From: Paenibacillus terrae
Lineage (GTDB): Bacteria > Bacillota > Bacilli > Paenibacillales > Paenibacillaceae
Length of the DNA stretch: 64,000 bases
Assembly: GCF_000943545.1 (NCBI RefSeq)
Contig: NZ_JTHP01000002.1
Span: 62,001 to 126,000 of the forward strand
Reading direction: 5' to 3'
Shown here: one piece after another, positions 49,365 through 59,421 of the stretch
Numbering within the stretch: position 1 is the stretch's first letter
Layout: every line of letters starts with the position of its first letter
Notes under the pieces: generated by a model
What the model saw: only the letters and a program-made list of their open reading frames with translations
What the model was told of the DNA's origin: nothing
Databases searched by the model: none
Position numbers and translations under genes: made by a program

Positions 49365-51881
49365 TTAATCCAACAGCTCGAACGCAGCTTCCTGGACGTC
49401 TCTTGAATTAGTACCGATCCATACTTTAAAATCTCCAGATTCTGCCTGAAAGGAGCCATCCGAAGTGTTGAATTTCAAATCATCCTCTGTAATGGTGAAT
49501 ATAACCTGCTGACTTTCACCCGCAGTCAGGGAAATCCGCTTAAAACCTTTAAGCTCTTTTACAGGCCTTACGACACTGCCGACCAAATCCCGAATGTACA
49601 TCTGTACAATTTCTTCCCCGCAGTATTCGCCTGTATTAGTAACGGTGACACTCGCTGTGATACTACCTCCGCGATGTAGATGCTCGGAATTAAGGACTAC
49701 TTCAGAATATTTAAAAGTCGTGTAGCTCAAGCCATATCCGAAAGGATATAAAGGCTCATTGGACGCATCCAAATATTTTGAAGCATATTTTCCTTTTCGT
49801 TCTGTAGCAGGTCTACCGGTATTGTAGTGATTATAATAAATCGGAATTTGCCCCTCATTATACGGAAAACTCATGGTGAGCTTGCCAGACGGGGTATAGT
49901 CTCCATACAATACATCGGCGATGGCCTGTCCAGCCTGTGAACCGAGGTACCATGTCTCGACGATGGCATCCATATGCGTCTCAAACCAGTCTAACAACAC
50001 AGGACGACCATTTGTAAGTACCAATACCGTCGGTTTGCCCAGCTTTACGATTTCTTGAGCTAGCTCCAGTTGTGCTTCTGGCAGTGAAATTTTCGTTTTG
50101 GAAGCCGCTTCGCCGGAATGCTCGCTTTCCTCACCGAGAGCCAAAACGATGACATCGCTATAAGCAGCGGCTTCAAGCGCTTCGGTAATTCCACCCTCAA
50201 TTTTATGTTCAACGGCACAGCCTGCCACCACTGTAACAGAATCGTTCGCCGCAAGCTTGGATAGTACCCCTTCCAGCAGACTTACCGTTTGTTCTCCATA
50301 ATTGGAGAATTGCCAGGAGCCCAACAAATCTTTACTAAGGGCAAACGGTCCAATTAAAGCGAGCTTTTGACCCGTCTTCTGTAAAGGCAGCACTTGTTTG
50401 TTTTTTAACAGCACAATGGACTTTCTCGCCAACGATCGGCTCTCCTCCAAATGTGCTTGAGACATGTATAGCCGTTCAGCCTCTTCCGGCCGGATGTAAC
50501 GATACGGATCGTCCATAATTCCAATCTTGTATTTATAAGTAAGGATTCTGCTTACTGCTGCATTGATATGTTCTTCCGAAACCTGGCCTTCTGCCACCAG
50601 TTCAGGCAAAAACTTGGCATACATCTGTGTGACCATTTCGATGTCCAGCGTAGCATCCAGAGCTTGCTTGGCGGCTTGTTTGTTATCTTTGGCAACCCCG
50701 TGGACTGCAAGCTCCGAGATGGAACCATAGTCGGAAATAACCATGCCCTCAAAACCAAGCTCTTTTCTTAATAGCGTATTCAATATCTGTTTATTTCCGG
50801 CAATCGGTATGCCGTTATACGTGTTAAACGAGTTCATAACAGAGCCTGCGCCAGCAGCTAATCCAGCCTCAAAAGGAGGAAGATAGGTCTCTCTTAACCG
50901 CTGTTCCGATATATCTACCGTATTGTAATCTCGACCACCCTCAACAGCACCGTATGCGATGAAATGCTTGAGGCAGGCAATGATAGAGTCCCTGTCGGAT
51001 AAATCTTCGCCCTGGAAACCTTCGACCTGAGCTTTGGCTATTTGTGAGCCCAAATAGGGATCTTCGCCCGCCCCTTCTACTACACGACCCCAACGAGGGT
51101 CGCGCGTAATATCCACCATGGGTCCATGGTTATAGGTCACGCCGGAGGCCGAGGCTTCCTTCGCTGAAATCGCAGTCGCCCGTTTGATCGCCTCCAAATC
51201 CCAGCTACAGGACCAAGCCAAGGGAACCGGAAAAATCGTTTGATAACCATGAATAACATCGGCATTGAAAAACAGCGGAATTTTCAGGCGTGATTTCTCT
51301 ACTGCAATTTTTTGCAGTTCATACACCTTGTTCATATCAAAGGCTCCAAGGATGGAGCCTACTTTACCTTCTTCCACCAGTTTCTGCGGTGTGTCTGAAA
51401 TGACCGTGTTGCCAAAGGAAAACGCTGAGGCTACCGTTTGGCTCATTTGGCCGATTTTTTCTTCTAACGTCATTCGGTCTAGCCATTCCTTAACGGCTGC
51501 ATCAATTTCCGCAGCACTTCTCTGAACGGGTTCGGAGTGTTTTTCTTCCTTAATTTTCTGTTTGAGTCCTTCGAGCAACGAGGGGCCTTCCCCTACAGTT
51601 CCCGCCAGTTTGATGCTTCCTAACTTGGGAAAATCAATAGAACCGTTGCATTTTTCCGCCTCAAAGCCCAGTTCCAAGGTCACTTCTTTGCCAGCCAGCA
51701 GAGCAGACCGTCCGACGGCCTTCAACTTTTTCTGATCCACCGAAACTTTAAAGAACTCCACGTTAAAGTTCATAGGCTCCATTTTCATATTTACGGTATA
51801 GCCATGGTCGTTGGTAATTCTAAAAATGAACTTCATATTCAATACATCAGTTTGTACAATACAGTTCCAAATTCCTAACAT
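49365..51881 (-). CDS. GH3 beta-glucosidase with extra N-terminal module
   Basis: Retaining beta-glycosidase, cytoplasmic (no signal peptide). 838 residues. Residues 1-95 form a separate module (see findings). A charged linker (KQKIKEEKHSEP) follows. The GH3 barrel starts at about 124 (IDAAVKEWLDRMTLEEKIGQM). Substrate loops GPMVDITRDPRWGR and KHFIAYGA follow, and nucleophile Asp384 lies in MVISDYG. The second domain holds LALIGPFA and ALGEESEHSGE. A C-terminal FnIII-like domain starts near residue 740. The start ATG overlaps nothing and lies two bases after the EIIC stop codon. Last gene of the lic-type operon. Confidence 0.92.
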   Translation of the reverse strand: MLGIWNCIVQTDVLNMKFIFRITNDHGYTVNMKMEPMNFNVEFFKVSVDQKKLKAVGRSALLAGKEVTLELGFEAEKCNGSIDFPKLGSIKLAGTVGEGPSLLEGLKQKIKEEKHSEPVQRSAAEIDAAVKEWLDRMTLEEKIGQMSQTVASAFSFGNTVISDTPQKLVEEGKVGSILGAFDMNKVYELQKIAVEKSRLKIPLFFNADVIHGYQTIFPVPLAWSCSWDLEAIKRATAISAKEASASGVTYNHGPMVDITRDPRWGRVVEGAGEDPYLGSQIAKAQVEGFQGEDLSDRDSIIACLKHFIAYGAVEGGRDYNTVDISEQRLRETYLPPFEAGLAAGAGSVMNSFNTYNGIPIAGNKQILNTLLRKELGFEGMVISDYGSISELAVHGVAKDNKQAAKQALDATLDIEMVTQMYAKFLPELVAEGQVSEEHINAAVSRILTYKYKIGIMDDPYRYIRPEEAERLYMSQAHLEESRSLARKSIVLLKNKQVLPLQKTGQKLALIGPFALSKDLLGSWQFSNYGEQTVSLLEGVLSKLAANDSVTVVAGCAVEHKIEGGITEALEAAAYSDVIVLALGEESEHSGEAASKTKISLPEAQLELAQEIVKLGKPTVLVLTNGRPVLLDWFETHMDAIVETWYLGSQAGQAIADVLYGDYTPSGKLTMSFPYNEGQIPIYYNHYNTGRPATERKGKYASKYLDASNEPLYPFGYGLSYTTFKYSEVVLNSEHLHRGGSITASVTVTNTGEYCGEEIVQMYIRDLVGSVVRPVKELKGFKRISLTAGESQQVIFTITEDDLKFNTSDGSFQAESGDFKVWIGTNSRDVQEAAFELLD

Positions 51882-51883
51882 GT

Positions 51884-53149
51884 TCAGGCTGCACCTCCCA
51901 ATTCTTCCTTCTTCGCATGCTTATCAAGTGACTTGAAGAAAGGATAATAAGTAGCAAGAGATATGAGGATCAAAAATACCTGAAACAAGGCAACCCTCCA
52001 GCCACCGGACATAAATCCGTTAATAATAGGTGGAAGACCCAAAGGTACTTGCAGTCCCAGACGAGGCAATACATCCATCGTAGTTAGGAAGTAGGCCAGT
52101 GTGTAACTGATGATTGGACTGACGATGAAAGGAATCGCCAATACCGGGTTTAAAATAATCGGAGCACCAAAAATGGTCGGTTCACTGATCCCAAATATAG
52201 CCGATGGAAAAGCAATCTTGCCCAACGCTTTATAACGTTCACTTTTAGCCACAACCAGAAGAATAGCCAGTCCAATCGAACAGCCTGCTCCAATTCCATA
52301 CACCAACATGAAGTTCATGCCCACAATGTTCGGAAGAGGTTGTCCTGCGGAGTAGGCGGACAAATTCTGTAAATCCAGGGCCATAAAGATGGGCATCATC
52401 ACCGACAAACAAACCATTCCTCCGTGAATCCCTACGACCCACAAGATTTGGCTCAAAAGCCCGATCGTCAGAATAAAAGCCCAATACGTTCCTCCCAGAT
52501 TTTGAAGAGGGGTCTGCAGGAGATGATAAACAAAGTTATGAATATTTCCATAGGAAGTTACATTGAACAAGCCATTAATACACAAATCAACCGCGATAAT
52601 GACGAGTCCCGGGATCAGCCCGGCAAAAGATTTTGCAACGGACGGTGGAACGCCATCCGGCATCTTAATGGATATTCCCTTTTTAAGAAGCAAAGCATAT
52701 AATCTGCCTACCATTAAACCCATAATAATAGATATAAATAATCCGGTTGCTCCCAGCCACTGAAACGGCAAGGAAAATGCTCCATCCTTACTCATATCCA
52801 ATGGAGTGACGACTAAAAAGCTCAGCAAGGCCAGTATGCCTGCATTCAGTCCGTCTTGCTTATAATTTTTGGACATGCTGTATGCAATACTAAATACGGC
52901 ATAGAGAGCGATCATGTCTGTAGTCAACTTGGTCGCCAACTGAAGGTAATTTTTCAATCCCGTGTCTGTAATAAAGCTTTGATAGGCATCTATGGGCAGA
53001 GCATTAACTAACGCCGCAATGGAACCTACGAAAATAATCGGCATCGTCCCCATTAAGCCCTTGGAAATAGCATCGAAGTATTTATTATCTTGTAATACTC
53101 CCGCAAATTGCTGTAGTTTTTCAGTGAAGGACTCTATTGAAATTGCCAT
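51884..53149 (-). CDS. licC: PTS oligo-beta-glucoside EIIC, lactose/cellobiose family
   Basis: Membrane channel of a PTS for cellobiose or longer beta-glucosides. 421 residues and about ten helices. The N-terminal block FTEKLQQFAGVLQDNKYFDA and the later FGISEPTIFGAPIILNPVLAIPF are typical of CelB/LicC. The separate EIIA and EIIB genes lie upstream. The GH3 gene follows by two bases, so import and cleavage are coupled. Confidence 0.94.
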   Translation of the reverse strand: MAISIESFTEKLQQFAGVLQDNKYFDAISKGLMGTMPIIFVGSIAALVNALPIDAYQSFITDTGLKNYLQLATKLTTDMIALYAVFSIAYSMSKNYKQDGLNAGILALLSFLVVTPLDMSKDGAFSLPFQWLGATGLFISIIMGLMVGRLYALLLKKGISIKMPDGVPPSVAKSFAGLIPGLVIIAVDLCINGLFNVTSYGNIHNFVYHLLQTPLQNLGGTYWAFILTIGLLSQILWVVGIHGGMVCLSVMMPIFMALDLQNLSAYSAGQPLPNIVGMNFMLVYGIGAGCSIGLAILLVVAKSERYKALGKIAFPSAIFGISEPTIFGAPIILNPVLAIPFIVSPIISYTLAYFLTTMDVLPRLGLQVPLGLPPIINGFMSGGWRVALFQVFLILISLATYYPFFKSLDKHAKKEELGGAA

Positions 53150-53184
53150 ATGGCTGCGCCTTCTTTCTCGATGTTTGTATTTTT

Positions 53185-53499
53185 TTAATGGTGCAATTCA
53201 TAAAATACTTCAATTAATTCCTCAATTAAATCAATGGTTAATAAAGAGTTCATTAAATGATCCTGTGCATGTACAACCAGCAGATTCATTTCCAGCTTTT
53301 GATCGTCGGCTTCCTGCTGCATCAGCTTGGTCTGCACTTTATGTGCTTGAACCGATTCCTTGGAGGCTTCCTTAATCAGTGCTCTGGCTTGTTCAAAATT
53401 CCGTTTTCTCACTTCACCGAGTGCGGCAAATGCCTTTTTGTTGGCTTCGCCGGAGTGAAGAATAATTCCCATAATATGTTGTTCTGTCTCTGTCTCCAT
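53185..53499 (-). CDS. licA: PTS EIIA, lactose/cellobiose family
   Basis: Soluble phosphocarrier. 104 residues, all-helical trimer family. The phosphorylation site is His77 in VVHAQDH. It accepts phosphate from HPr and gives it to the EIIB encoded 43 bp upstream. Confidence 0.93.
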   Translation of the reverse strand: METETEQHIMGIILHSGEANKKAFAALGEVRKRNFEQARALIKEASKESVQAHKVQTKLMQQEADDQKLEMNLLVVHAQDHLMNSLLTIDLIEELIEVFYELHH

Positions 53500-53542
53500 A
53501 TTCCATCCCTCTTCTTTCTTTTTTATTTGTCACATATTTGGA

Positions 53543-53857
53543 TCATAAATTGTTTTTATGAACTAACTCAATTGCAAACTCAACTACTTTTTTTCCGTTA
53601 CCCATTCCGTAATGAAGAGAATTAATGACAGCAATCGGCTTACCGTAAGAACCGTACTCCTTCTCGACTCCCTTGAGCTTGTGACTCACCTGCGGTCCCA
53701 ATAAAACCACATCAAAGTTGTTAATGTAATCGGATAACTCTCCAATCGGATGAGCCTCAATGACCCAATCCTGTTGATCTGGCTCAAGGGACTTTTTCAT
53801 TTTGCTGACCAATATACTGGTAGACATTCCTGCGGCACAAACTAATAAAATATTCAT
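53543..53857 (-). CDS. licB: PTS EIIB, lactose/cellobiose family
   Basis: Phosphocarrier. 104 residues, Rossmann-like. Phosphorylated Cys7 lies in the loop LLVCAAGMSTSILVSKM. Follows licR by 16 bp. Confidence 0.94.
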   Translation of the reverse strand: MNILLVCAAGMSTSILVSKMKKSLEPDQQDWVIEAHPIGELSDYINNFDVVLLGPQVSHKLKGVEKEYGSYGKPIAVINSLHYGMGNGKKVVEFAIELVHKNNL

Positions 53858-53873
53858 AATAAACGATCTCCTT

Positions 53874-55811
53874 TTACATTAAATTTGCCATAAAAGCCTG
53901 AAAATTTTCCGCGCTTGTGAGCGCTTTGACATGGTCTGTTTCCAAAATTCGTTCAATCATGCTGTACAATCGGTTCAGCTCTTCTTTTTCCTTCGGATTA
54001 ATGGCCACCAGCATCACCAGTTTGATTTTTCTGCCTTCATGCTTGATCGGCTCCTCCAGCACCCCTACCGAAATAGCTGTTTTGGTGGAGATATAATCCA
54101 TCGCATGTGGCAGAGCAATTAAATTTGCCAAAACAGTGGACTGCATCTGCTCCCGCTCAATGACAGATTGATAGAACTCTTCACCATCGCTAATCATGTG
54201 CTGCTCTAACAAATTTGCTGTTAATGTACGCAGAACTTGAAAGTAATCACCCGGCTGTCTAACGTATTCAAATAATCCCTCGCTGAAAAAAGAATGGCCG
54301 TTCCCTGATTCGTGACTGTTCTGGCTGTGAATGCGAATAGGACTTTGTAAATATTTCTCGATTTTATTCAGGTCTGACCGGTTCAGCAACGGATTGACCT
54401 GCAATACAGGAATGCTTGTGTCCGCCTCTATGGGTACCGTAGTCACTATAAAATCAACCTGCCCCAAGTCCCCATTCAATACCTGTTCAAGCTGATACAT
54501 AGAGTACCATCCCAAAATGTTCAGCCGTTCACCATAATAGGACAACAGCTTGCGATATAAAAGCTGAGCCGTTCCCAAGCCTGAGCCGCACATAATGGCA
54601 ACCACAGGCTTGTCAAACACTTCTTCCAGCGCCACGGCAAGGTGTAATGAAATGTAGGTCAGCTCTGATTCATTAATCGTTAGCCCGTACCTTTCTTTAA
54701 TGATAGGTACAAGGACATTCGATAGCTCAAAGGCAAAAGGATACTTTCTTCGCGTTTCCTCTTTTAAGGGATTAATCTCAAAAGTATGCGTTTTCAAACG
54801 ATAGATCAGTGGACTTATATGTTGAATAAGATTATGGGTCAAATTCTCATTGTTCAGAAAATTAATACCAAATTTACTTCGTATCTCGACCAATAAGTGC
54901 TTCACAATGTCAACGGCTTCTTGGTTCTGTGTATGTGAATCATCATTTTTCACATTTAACAGCCGCTTGGATTGGAAGCGTTGCTGTAGATACTTCAGTT
55001 CATTTTCCTCCGGTTCAGCCATAAGCTTGCTCATACCCGCCAAGACAATTTTCACAATATCCGGGTCCAGCTCTTCCTCAATCTGTTGATCTATAATAAA
55101 TCCCGTCTGGCTGCGCTTCATGCTGATAAAAAAATCTATAAACAAGGAGAAAATGTCCTGATCGGTTAGGAAGTACCCGTAAGAATTAAGCATATTCATA
55201 ACTAGCTTCTGGAACTCAATAAGATCATCATAGACATGGGGTTCCTTGAACAGATATTTTATGCGATTCATAATTTCCAAGTGCTTGCCTGTTGTCCCCT
55301 GCTGTAGAGCATGGTATAGAAGCGCCCGCTTGGAAATTTCATTTCCCGACAGCAATAAGCCTTTGGTTTGAGATACCGTTAACTGCAAGCTTGGAAAGCT
55401 ATGAACGACTTCACTCACTCGCTTGATATCATAATTAATGGTCGTCTTGGAAACGTAGATATCATCGGCTATAGTTTCCATCGTTATATAGTCGGTTGAA
55501 AACAAGAGCTTGAGCACGATATACACGGTTCTTTCAATAGGCGTATTCGGTACATCCGTCTCCTGATCCGTGAGATTGAACTCCTCGAAAATACCTCTAA
55601 TGATTTTCTTATCTCTGGGCTCGATATAATAGCCGACTTGCTTCGATGAATGAATCTGGACTTTATATTTAGACAATTCGTTATTCAGCAGCTTAATATC
55701 CGAACGAACGGTTCTGGCACTGACCAAAAATTCTTTCGCAATGGAACTGCCGGTAAGTGGATCGTTTCCAAAGAGAATACGAAGAAGTATACTGATTTGA
55801 CGATTGTTCAT
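53874..55811 (-). CDS. licR: LicR-type PRD-containing transcription activator
   Basis: Activator of the downstream PTS genes. 645 residues: two N-terminal helix-turn-helix regions (about 1-60 and 75-160), two PRD domains (about 170-390), an EIIB-like domain with Cys in VAIMCGSGLGTAQLL (about 395-485), and an EIIA mannitol-type domain with phosphorylatable His in LIALPHAMDYISTKT (about 495-645). Phosphate from HPr and from EIIB would set its activity. The ATG at 55811 has GGGGAG upstream. Unlike LicT, this is a DNA-binding activator, not an antiterminator. First gene of the operon. Confidence 0.93.
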   Translation of the reverse strand: MNNRQISILLRILFGNDPLTGSSIAKEFLVSARTVRSDIKLLNNELSKYKVQIHSSKQVGYYIEPRDKKIIRGIFEEFNLTDQETDVPNTPIERTVYIVLKLLFSTDYITMETIADDIYVSKTTINYDIKRVSEVVHSFPSLQLTVSQTKGLLLSGNEISKRALLYHALQQGTTGKHLEIMNRIKYLFKEPHVYDDLIEFQKLVMNMLNSYGYFLTDQDIFSLFIDFFISMKRSQTGFIIDQQIEEELDPDIVKIVLAGMSKLMAEPEENELKYLQQRFQSKRLLNVKNDDSHTQNQEAVDIVKHLLVEIRSKFGINFLNNENLTHNLIQHISPLIYRLKTHTFEINPLKEETRRKYPFAFELSNVLVPIIKERYGLTINESELTYISLHLAVALEEVFDKPVVAIMCGSGLGTAQLLYRKLLSYYGERLNILGWYSMYQLEQVLNGDLGQVDFIVTTVPIEADTSIPVLQVNPLLNRSDLNKIEKYLQSPIRIHSQNSHESGNGHSFFSEGLFEYVRQPGDYFQVLRTLTANLLEQHMISDGEEFYQSVIEREQMQSTVLANLIALPHAMDYISTKTAISVGVLEEPIKHEGRKIKLVMLVAINPKEKEELNRLYSMIERILETDHVKALTSAENFQAFMANLM

Positions 55812-55912
55812 TGATGATCTCCCCCCTTCCACCACACTTTGCCCATATCACCTTCCCTGTAAACTCTATGAATTCATTGTAAACGACAAAGGATGTCAGA
55901 GATATTAAACGA

Positions 55913-55934
55913 ATTTCCTATGACATTAGGAAAT
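55913..55934. promoter_or_regulatory. Palindrome upstream of licR, possible LicR operator
   Basis: Perfect eight-base arms ATTTCCTA and TAGGAAAT around TGACAT. It overlaps the -35 side of a possible minus-strand promoter (TTCCTA, 17 bases, TTTAAT). About 100 bases before licR. Confidence 0.55.
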
Positions 55935-55958
55935 GATAAATAATCAGCTTTCCAAAGT

Positions 55959-55998
55959 AAAAGGCCCCCTGAGCCAGTAAATGGTCAGGAGGCTTTTT
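55959..55998. terminator. Terminator of the exopolysaccharide gene set
   Basis: Arms AAAAGGCC and GGCTTTTT with an inner CCTGA/TCAGG pairing. It lies 30 bases after the pyruvyltransferase stop codon on the minus strand. Confidence 0.8.
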
Positions 55999-56026
55999 GG
56001 GAGTTTATAGTGCGGAGGAATAGAGA

Positions 56027-57001
56027 TTAAGACGGCTGCTCCAGCGCATCAGGTGTATCGCTGAACAGCTTCGCCTTGGGATTTGGCTGTGTCCAGGTGT
56101 TATAGTATTGCGAGTTTTTGCCGTAAGAATTATCAATGACGACATGCGGCATGTCGAGCAGGCAGGCCAGGATATGACCATGCAGCCGTGAGGTGCGAAC
56201 CTCGCGGTAAGAGCTGAACAGCGTAACCGCCTTGTTCATGAGGTGGTCGGTGTACTTGTACCAAAAGGTACGTGTAGGCAGCGGACCGCCGATTTTCTTG
56301 TCCAGACGGTAAAACTTCTGGAAGTAGACGATCCCTTTCACTTCCAGCGGAGTGAACAGAGTATCCCAGTCCAGACGGTGGGCGGCATCTGCCTCGTCGT
56401 CGAATTGCTTTTGCCCTCCTACGGTTTCAATATCCGTGCGCAGGAAGTACAGTACGTCCTTGACCGTTTCCGTAGTCGGCTTCAACGGCCAGAGCTGGTG
56501 CGCCATGTCCGGGCATAGCGTGATGCTGCACTGATTCAGCTTCTCCTTGGCCCACTGATATGAACGTGTATCCCGCACAAACATATGTAGATCCGGGTGA
56601 GCATTGAACAGCGCAGCGACCTCATTCCCCTTCTGTTCAGATTGAAAATGGATCGTCTGCGGCATGATTACAATGCGGTGGCTCGGAAAATCTCGTACGA
56701 TGCGTTCCCGCAAATTTTGGTGATTTGAATATAAATCGCCGAAATTGCCGCCTCCGTGACACACGATAATCCAGTCTCCCGGAATTTGAAGCTGATCGGG
56801 AATATCCATAGCACTGTAACGGGCACGAACACGGATACCGTTATCCTTGAAGAACGCCTCGGTGCCTTTCATGATGAGCACGTCTCCACCGTTGTTATAC
56901 ACGGGGTAGTCAACATAAATGATATTCGAACCTTGGGGGACTACGTCGAGAATGACGCTCAGCTTATTTTTCAGTTTAGCCATGGGATGCGAATTCGGCA
57001 T
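56027..57001 (-). CDS. Polysaccharide pyruvyl transferase family protein
   Basis: Expected to add a pyruvyl ketal to a sugar of an exported polysaccharide. 324 residues. Family blocks: YVDYPVYNNGGDVLIMKGTEAF near residue 28, CHGGGNFGDLY near residue 80, and SRLHGHILACLLDMPHVVIDNSYGK near residue 275. The ATG at 57001 has AAGGGAG 9 bases upstream and overlaps the flippase gene end by 26 bases. Last gene of the cluster, followed by a terminator. Confidence 0.9.
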   Translation of the reverse strand: MPNSHPMAKLKNKLSVILDVVPQGSNIIYVDYPVYNNGGDVLIMKGTEAFFKDNGIRVRARYSAMDIPDQLQIPGDWIIVCHGGGNFGDLYSNHQNLRERIVRDFPSHRIVIMPQTIHFQSEQKGNEVAALFNAHPDLHMFVRDTRSYQWAKEKLNQCSITLCPDMAHQLWPLKPTTETVKDVLYFLRTDIETVGGQKQFDDEADAAHRLDWDTLFTPLEVKGIVYFQKFYRLDKKIGGPLPTRTFWYKYTDHLMNKAVTLFSSYREVRTSRLHGHILACLLDMPHVVIDNSYGKNSQYYNTWTQPNPKAKLFSDTPDALEQPS

Positions 57002-58355
57002 CTTTCAGTTCTCCCTTCCTGTGCTTCTTTTGTATGGTCTGAATGACAAATGTGATATCACTTTTATCAAAAATGATCCGTGATAACGGAACATCGAAAA
57101 ACATCGGGAACGAAAACAGCGAGAATGCCAACCGTACACAAGCGCCTACGAGCAAAGCAATGGCAATGCCGTCCAGACCGAAGATCGGGGTACAAATAAA
57201 AAACAGCCCGACGGTAATCGCATATGCCACAATTTGCCGAAACAGCACCAGCCCTGGCCGACCCAGTGCGTTGAAGGCCGAAGCCAGAATCCATGAGCCG
57301 CCTCCGATGATGCACTCCAGTGACAGCAGATAGAAGGTTAACGATGCTTCCAGAAAAGCGGGGCCATACAGCAAGCCCAGCATGTATCGTCCAATGAACA
57401 AAGCCGGCACGATGACGATCAGCATCGCAGCCATGGAGATGCGAAAAGCACGACCGACGGTTTCGACAATTTTGCTGTGCTCCATTCCAGTCACCTTCGG
57501 AAAGGTTACATTCGTAACAGCGTTCTGCACCACATTGAAGACACGCGACAGAGCATAGACGACAGAGTACAGACCGAATGCTTTGGGTGACAATAACGCC
57601 ACAATAACGATTTTATCCGTTTGGGTGGACAGCGTCCCCATCAATTCCATCCCGTAGACTCTCGCTCCATAGCTATAATAAGGGCGGAGCACCTGGCGGC
57701 TGGTGAACAGGCGGAAAGTACGCAAATTCATATGCTTGCGCAAACGGAGGAACGCCCATACCAGCGCAAGGAAACTCGCGGCAAAATTCACGGCCCCTGC
57801 CAACTGCACATTGAGCAGCCCCATCAGCCACAGCGTCACTAGACCGATGAAGTTCAGCAGCGGATAGTAAAACAGCAGACCGTTATATACGCTAAACCGA
57901 TCCAGTCCTTGCGACAATGCCGTTGTCAGTGCCGTAAGCACTGCCAGCGGAACCGCCGCCGCACAATAGAGCTGTGACAGGTGAACGATATCCGCACCAT
58001 AGCCGTTCAGCCATAGCGGCATACATATCCACGCTACAGCTCCCGCCAACAAGCTGGCAGGCAACTGAATCCACAGCGACAGCGCCACCAGTTCCTCTGT
58101 CGTGCCTGTTTTCTTCTTGAGGTTATAAATCAGCGACGTAGGCAAGCCGAAGCTCAGCACGCTACCGATCAGCGTAGGCCAGAACAGAACCGCCGCCAGT
58201 TCTCCTTTCCCCTCGACTCCGAGCATACGTGCGGTCAGGATGGAAGTCAGGGTCGTGACGATCAGCACGAAAAAATTGTTAAAGCTCGTGCGCATGATCG
58301 TTTTGGCGAGACTGTCACCCGTGAATACTTTCCTTGCTGCTGTCCATGTGCTCAT
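56976..58355 (-). CDS. Polysaccharide flippase (Wzx/MATE-like)
   Basis: Membrane transporter of the oligosaccharide flippase family, expected to flip lipid-linked repeat units. 459 residues and about 12-14 helices. N-terminal block ILTARMLGVEGKGELAAVLFWP is typical. C-terminal tail is charged. Overlaps the pyruvyltransferase start. Substrate unknown. Confidence 0.9.
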   Translation of the reverse strand: MSTWTAARKVFTGDSLAKTIMRTSFNNFFVLIVTTLTSILTARMLGVEGKGELAAVLFWPTLIGSVLSFGLPTSLIYNLKKKTGTTEELVALSLWIQLPASLLAGAVAWICMPLWLNGYGADIVHLSQLYCAAAVPLAVLTALTTALSQGLDRFSVYNGLLFYYPLLNFIGLVTLWLMGLLNVQLAGAVNFAASFLALVWAFLRLRKHMNLRTFRLFTSRQVLRPYYSYGARVYGMELMGTLSTQTDKIVIVALLSPKAFGLYSVVYALSRVFNVVQNAVTNVTFPKVTGMEHSKIVETVGRAFRISMAAMLIVIVPALFIGRYMLGLLYGPAFLEASLTFYLLSLECIIGGGSWILASAFNALGRPGLVLFRQIVAYAITVGLFFICTPIFGLDGIAIALLVGACVRLAFSLFSFPMFFDVPLSRIIFDKSDITFVIQTIQKKHRKGELKDAEFASHG

Positions 58356-58427
58356 GTTACGTCCAACTCCCGTTCCTTATTAAGCCTCTCGTCTCTATGT
58401 TCACATCGCGCTCCTGCCGCACCTCCA

Positions 58428-59381
58428 TCAGCCTACGGTTTTTTTGGAATTACGTTCAGGTAGCTGCCCTCCGCCCATAAGCTCCTTCGGACTTGAAAAG
58501 ATCGCCTTCAGCGCTTTTCTGTAGCCTTGAATGGCAGTATGATTTTTCTTGGGCTTCTCTCTCAAAATCTGATACAGTGTCGTCCAATACAGCGCAGCAT
58601 AACCAATCGGCCCGGATTGCTCATCCCGCAGCAGATGAATATGATTCATCACCCGCATATAAGTCACCTGCTCCATATTGTCGCGCGAGGACGGCGATTC
58701 GTGGTGAAGCAGCGTAAGCGCCGGGTTAATGTACAGCGGGCCGCTTTTCATGGCAATTCGTGAAAGTAACAGGTCTTCCCCTACACTATAGCTTTGCAAC
58801 CAAGGTACCGGCTCCAGACTGCGAATCGCCTCACGACGAAATGACATATTGCAACCATGAAAGAACTCGGTTCGAAACGTCTTCTTCGCCTTGTGCCAGT
58901 TGTACATCGAGCCGGACTGACCGCTGAGAGACAGCTTTCCTTTGGACAAGGACTGCTGGAATGATAGCAGGCAACGAATGGTCCCCATGAAGCTGTTGCT
59001 CATTCCCTTCGCAATACCACCGACACCAGCGGCCTGCGGGTAAGCCTCATAGGTACGTATCAGCTCATTCAAATAGTTGTTCGGCAGCTCAACATCATCG
59101 TCAAGAAACAAAATGATATCGCCCTGCGCCAGCTCAACTGTTTTTACACGTGAAAGCCATAAGCCCGGCTGCTCCTTGCGATGGTATCGGTAGGTAATCC
59201 CCGCTCTGCCCAATTGACGCTCATAGCGTTCCAGCACATGCTTGGGCAGTTCTCCATCATCAATAATCCACAGCTCGGTTTCACATGCCTCCGGTGCCCC
59301 AGCAATAGCAATTGAATTGATGCATCGGGTCAGATCGTCAACCCGATTTCGGGTGCACAGGGCAATGGACAAGCTTAACAT
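58428..59381 (-). CDS. Glycosyltransferase family 2
   Basis: Cytoplasmic glycosyltransferase for polysaccharide assembly. 317 residues, GT-A fold. Nucleotide-sugar side IALCTRNRVDDLTRCI; DDD motif in ILFLDDDVELP near residue 95; HGCNMSFRREAI near residue 180; no membrane helix. Highly similar in blocks to the next gene. Start chosen as the second of two adjacent ATG codons; the GGGGAG lies close to both. Confidence 0.9.
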   Translation of the reverse strand: MLSLSIALCTRNRVDDLTRCINSIAIAGAPEACETELWIIDDGELPKHVLERYERQLGRAGITYRYHRKEQPGLWLSRVKTVELAQGDIILFLDDDVELPNNYLNELIRTYEAYPQAAGVGGIAKGMSNSFMGTIRCLLSFQQSLSKGKLSLSGQSGSMYNWHKAKKTFRTEFFHGCNMSFRREAIRSLEPVPWLQSYSVGEDLLLSRIAMKSGPLYINPALTLLHHESPSSRDNMEQVTYMRVMNHIHLLRDEQSGPIGYAALYWTTLYQILREKPKKNHTAIQGYRKALKAIFSSPKELMGGGQLPERNSKKTVG

Positions 59382-59421
59382 CATACTCCCCCTTTATCCT
59401 GAAAATGTGTGTGGAATCAGA

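Noticed and set aside
49262..49459. Frame ending in a hydrophobic stretch after the GH3 gene
   Set aside because: Overlaps the GH3 end in another frame, lacks a ribosome binding site, and could only be a short peptide. The hydrophobic end could be chance.
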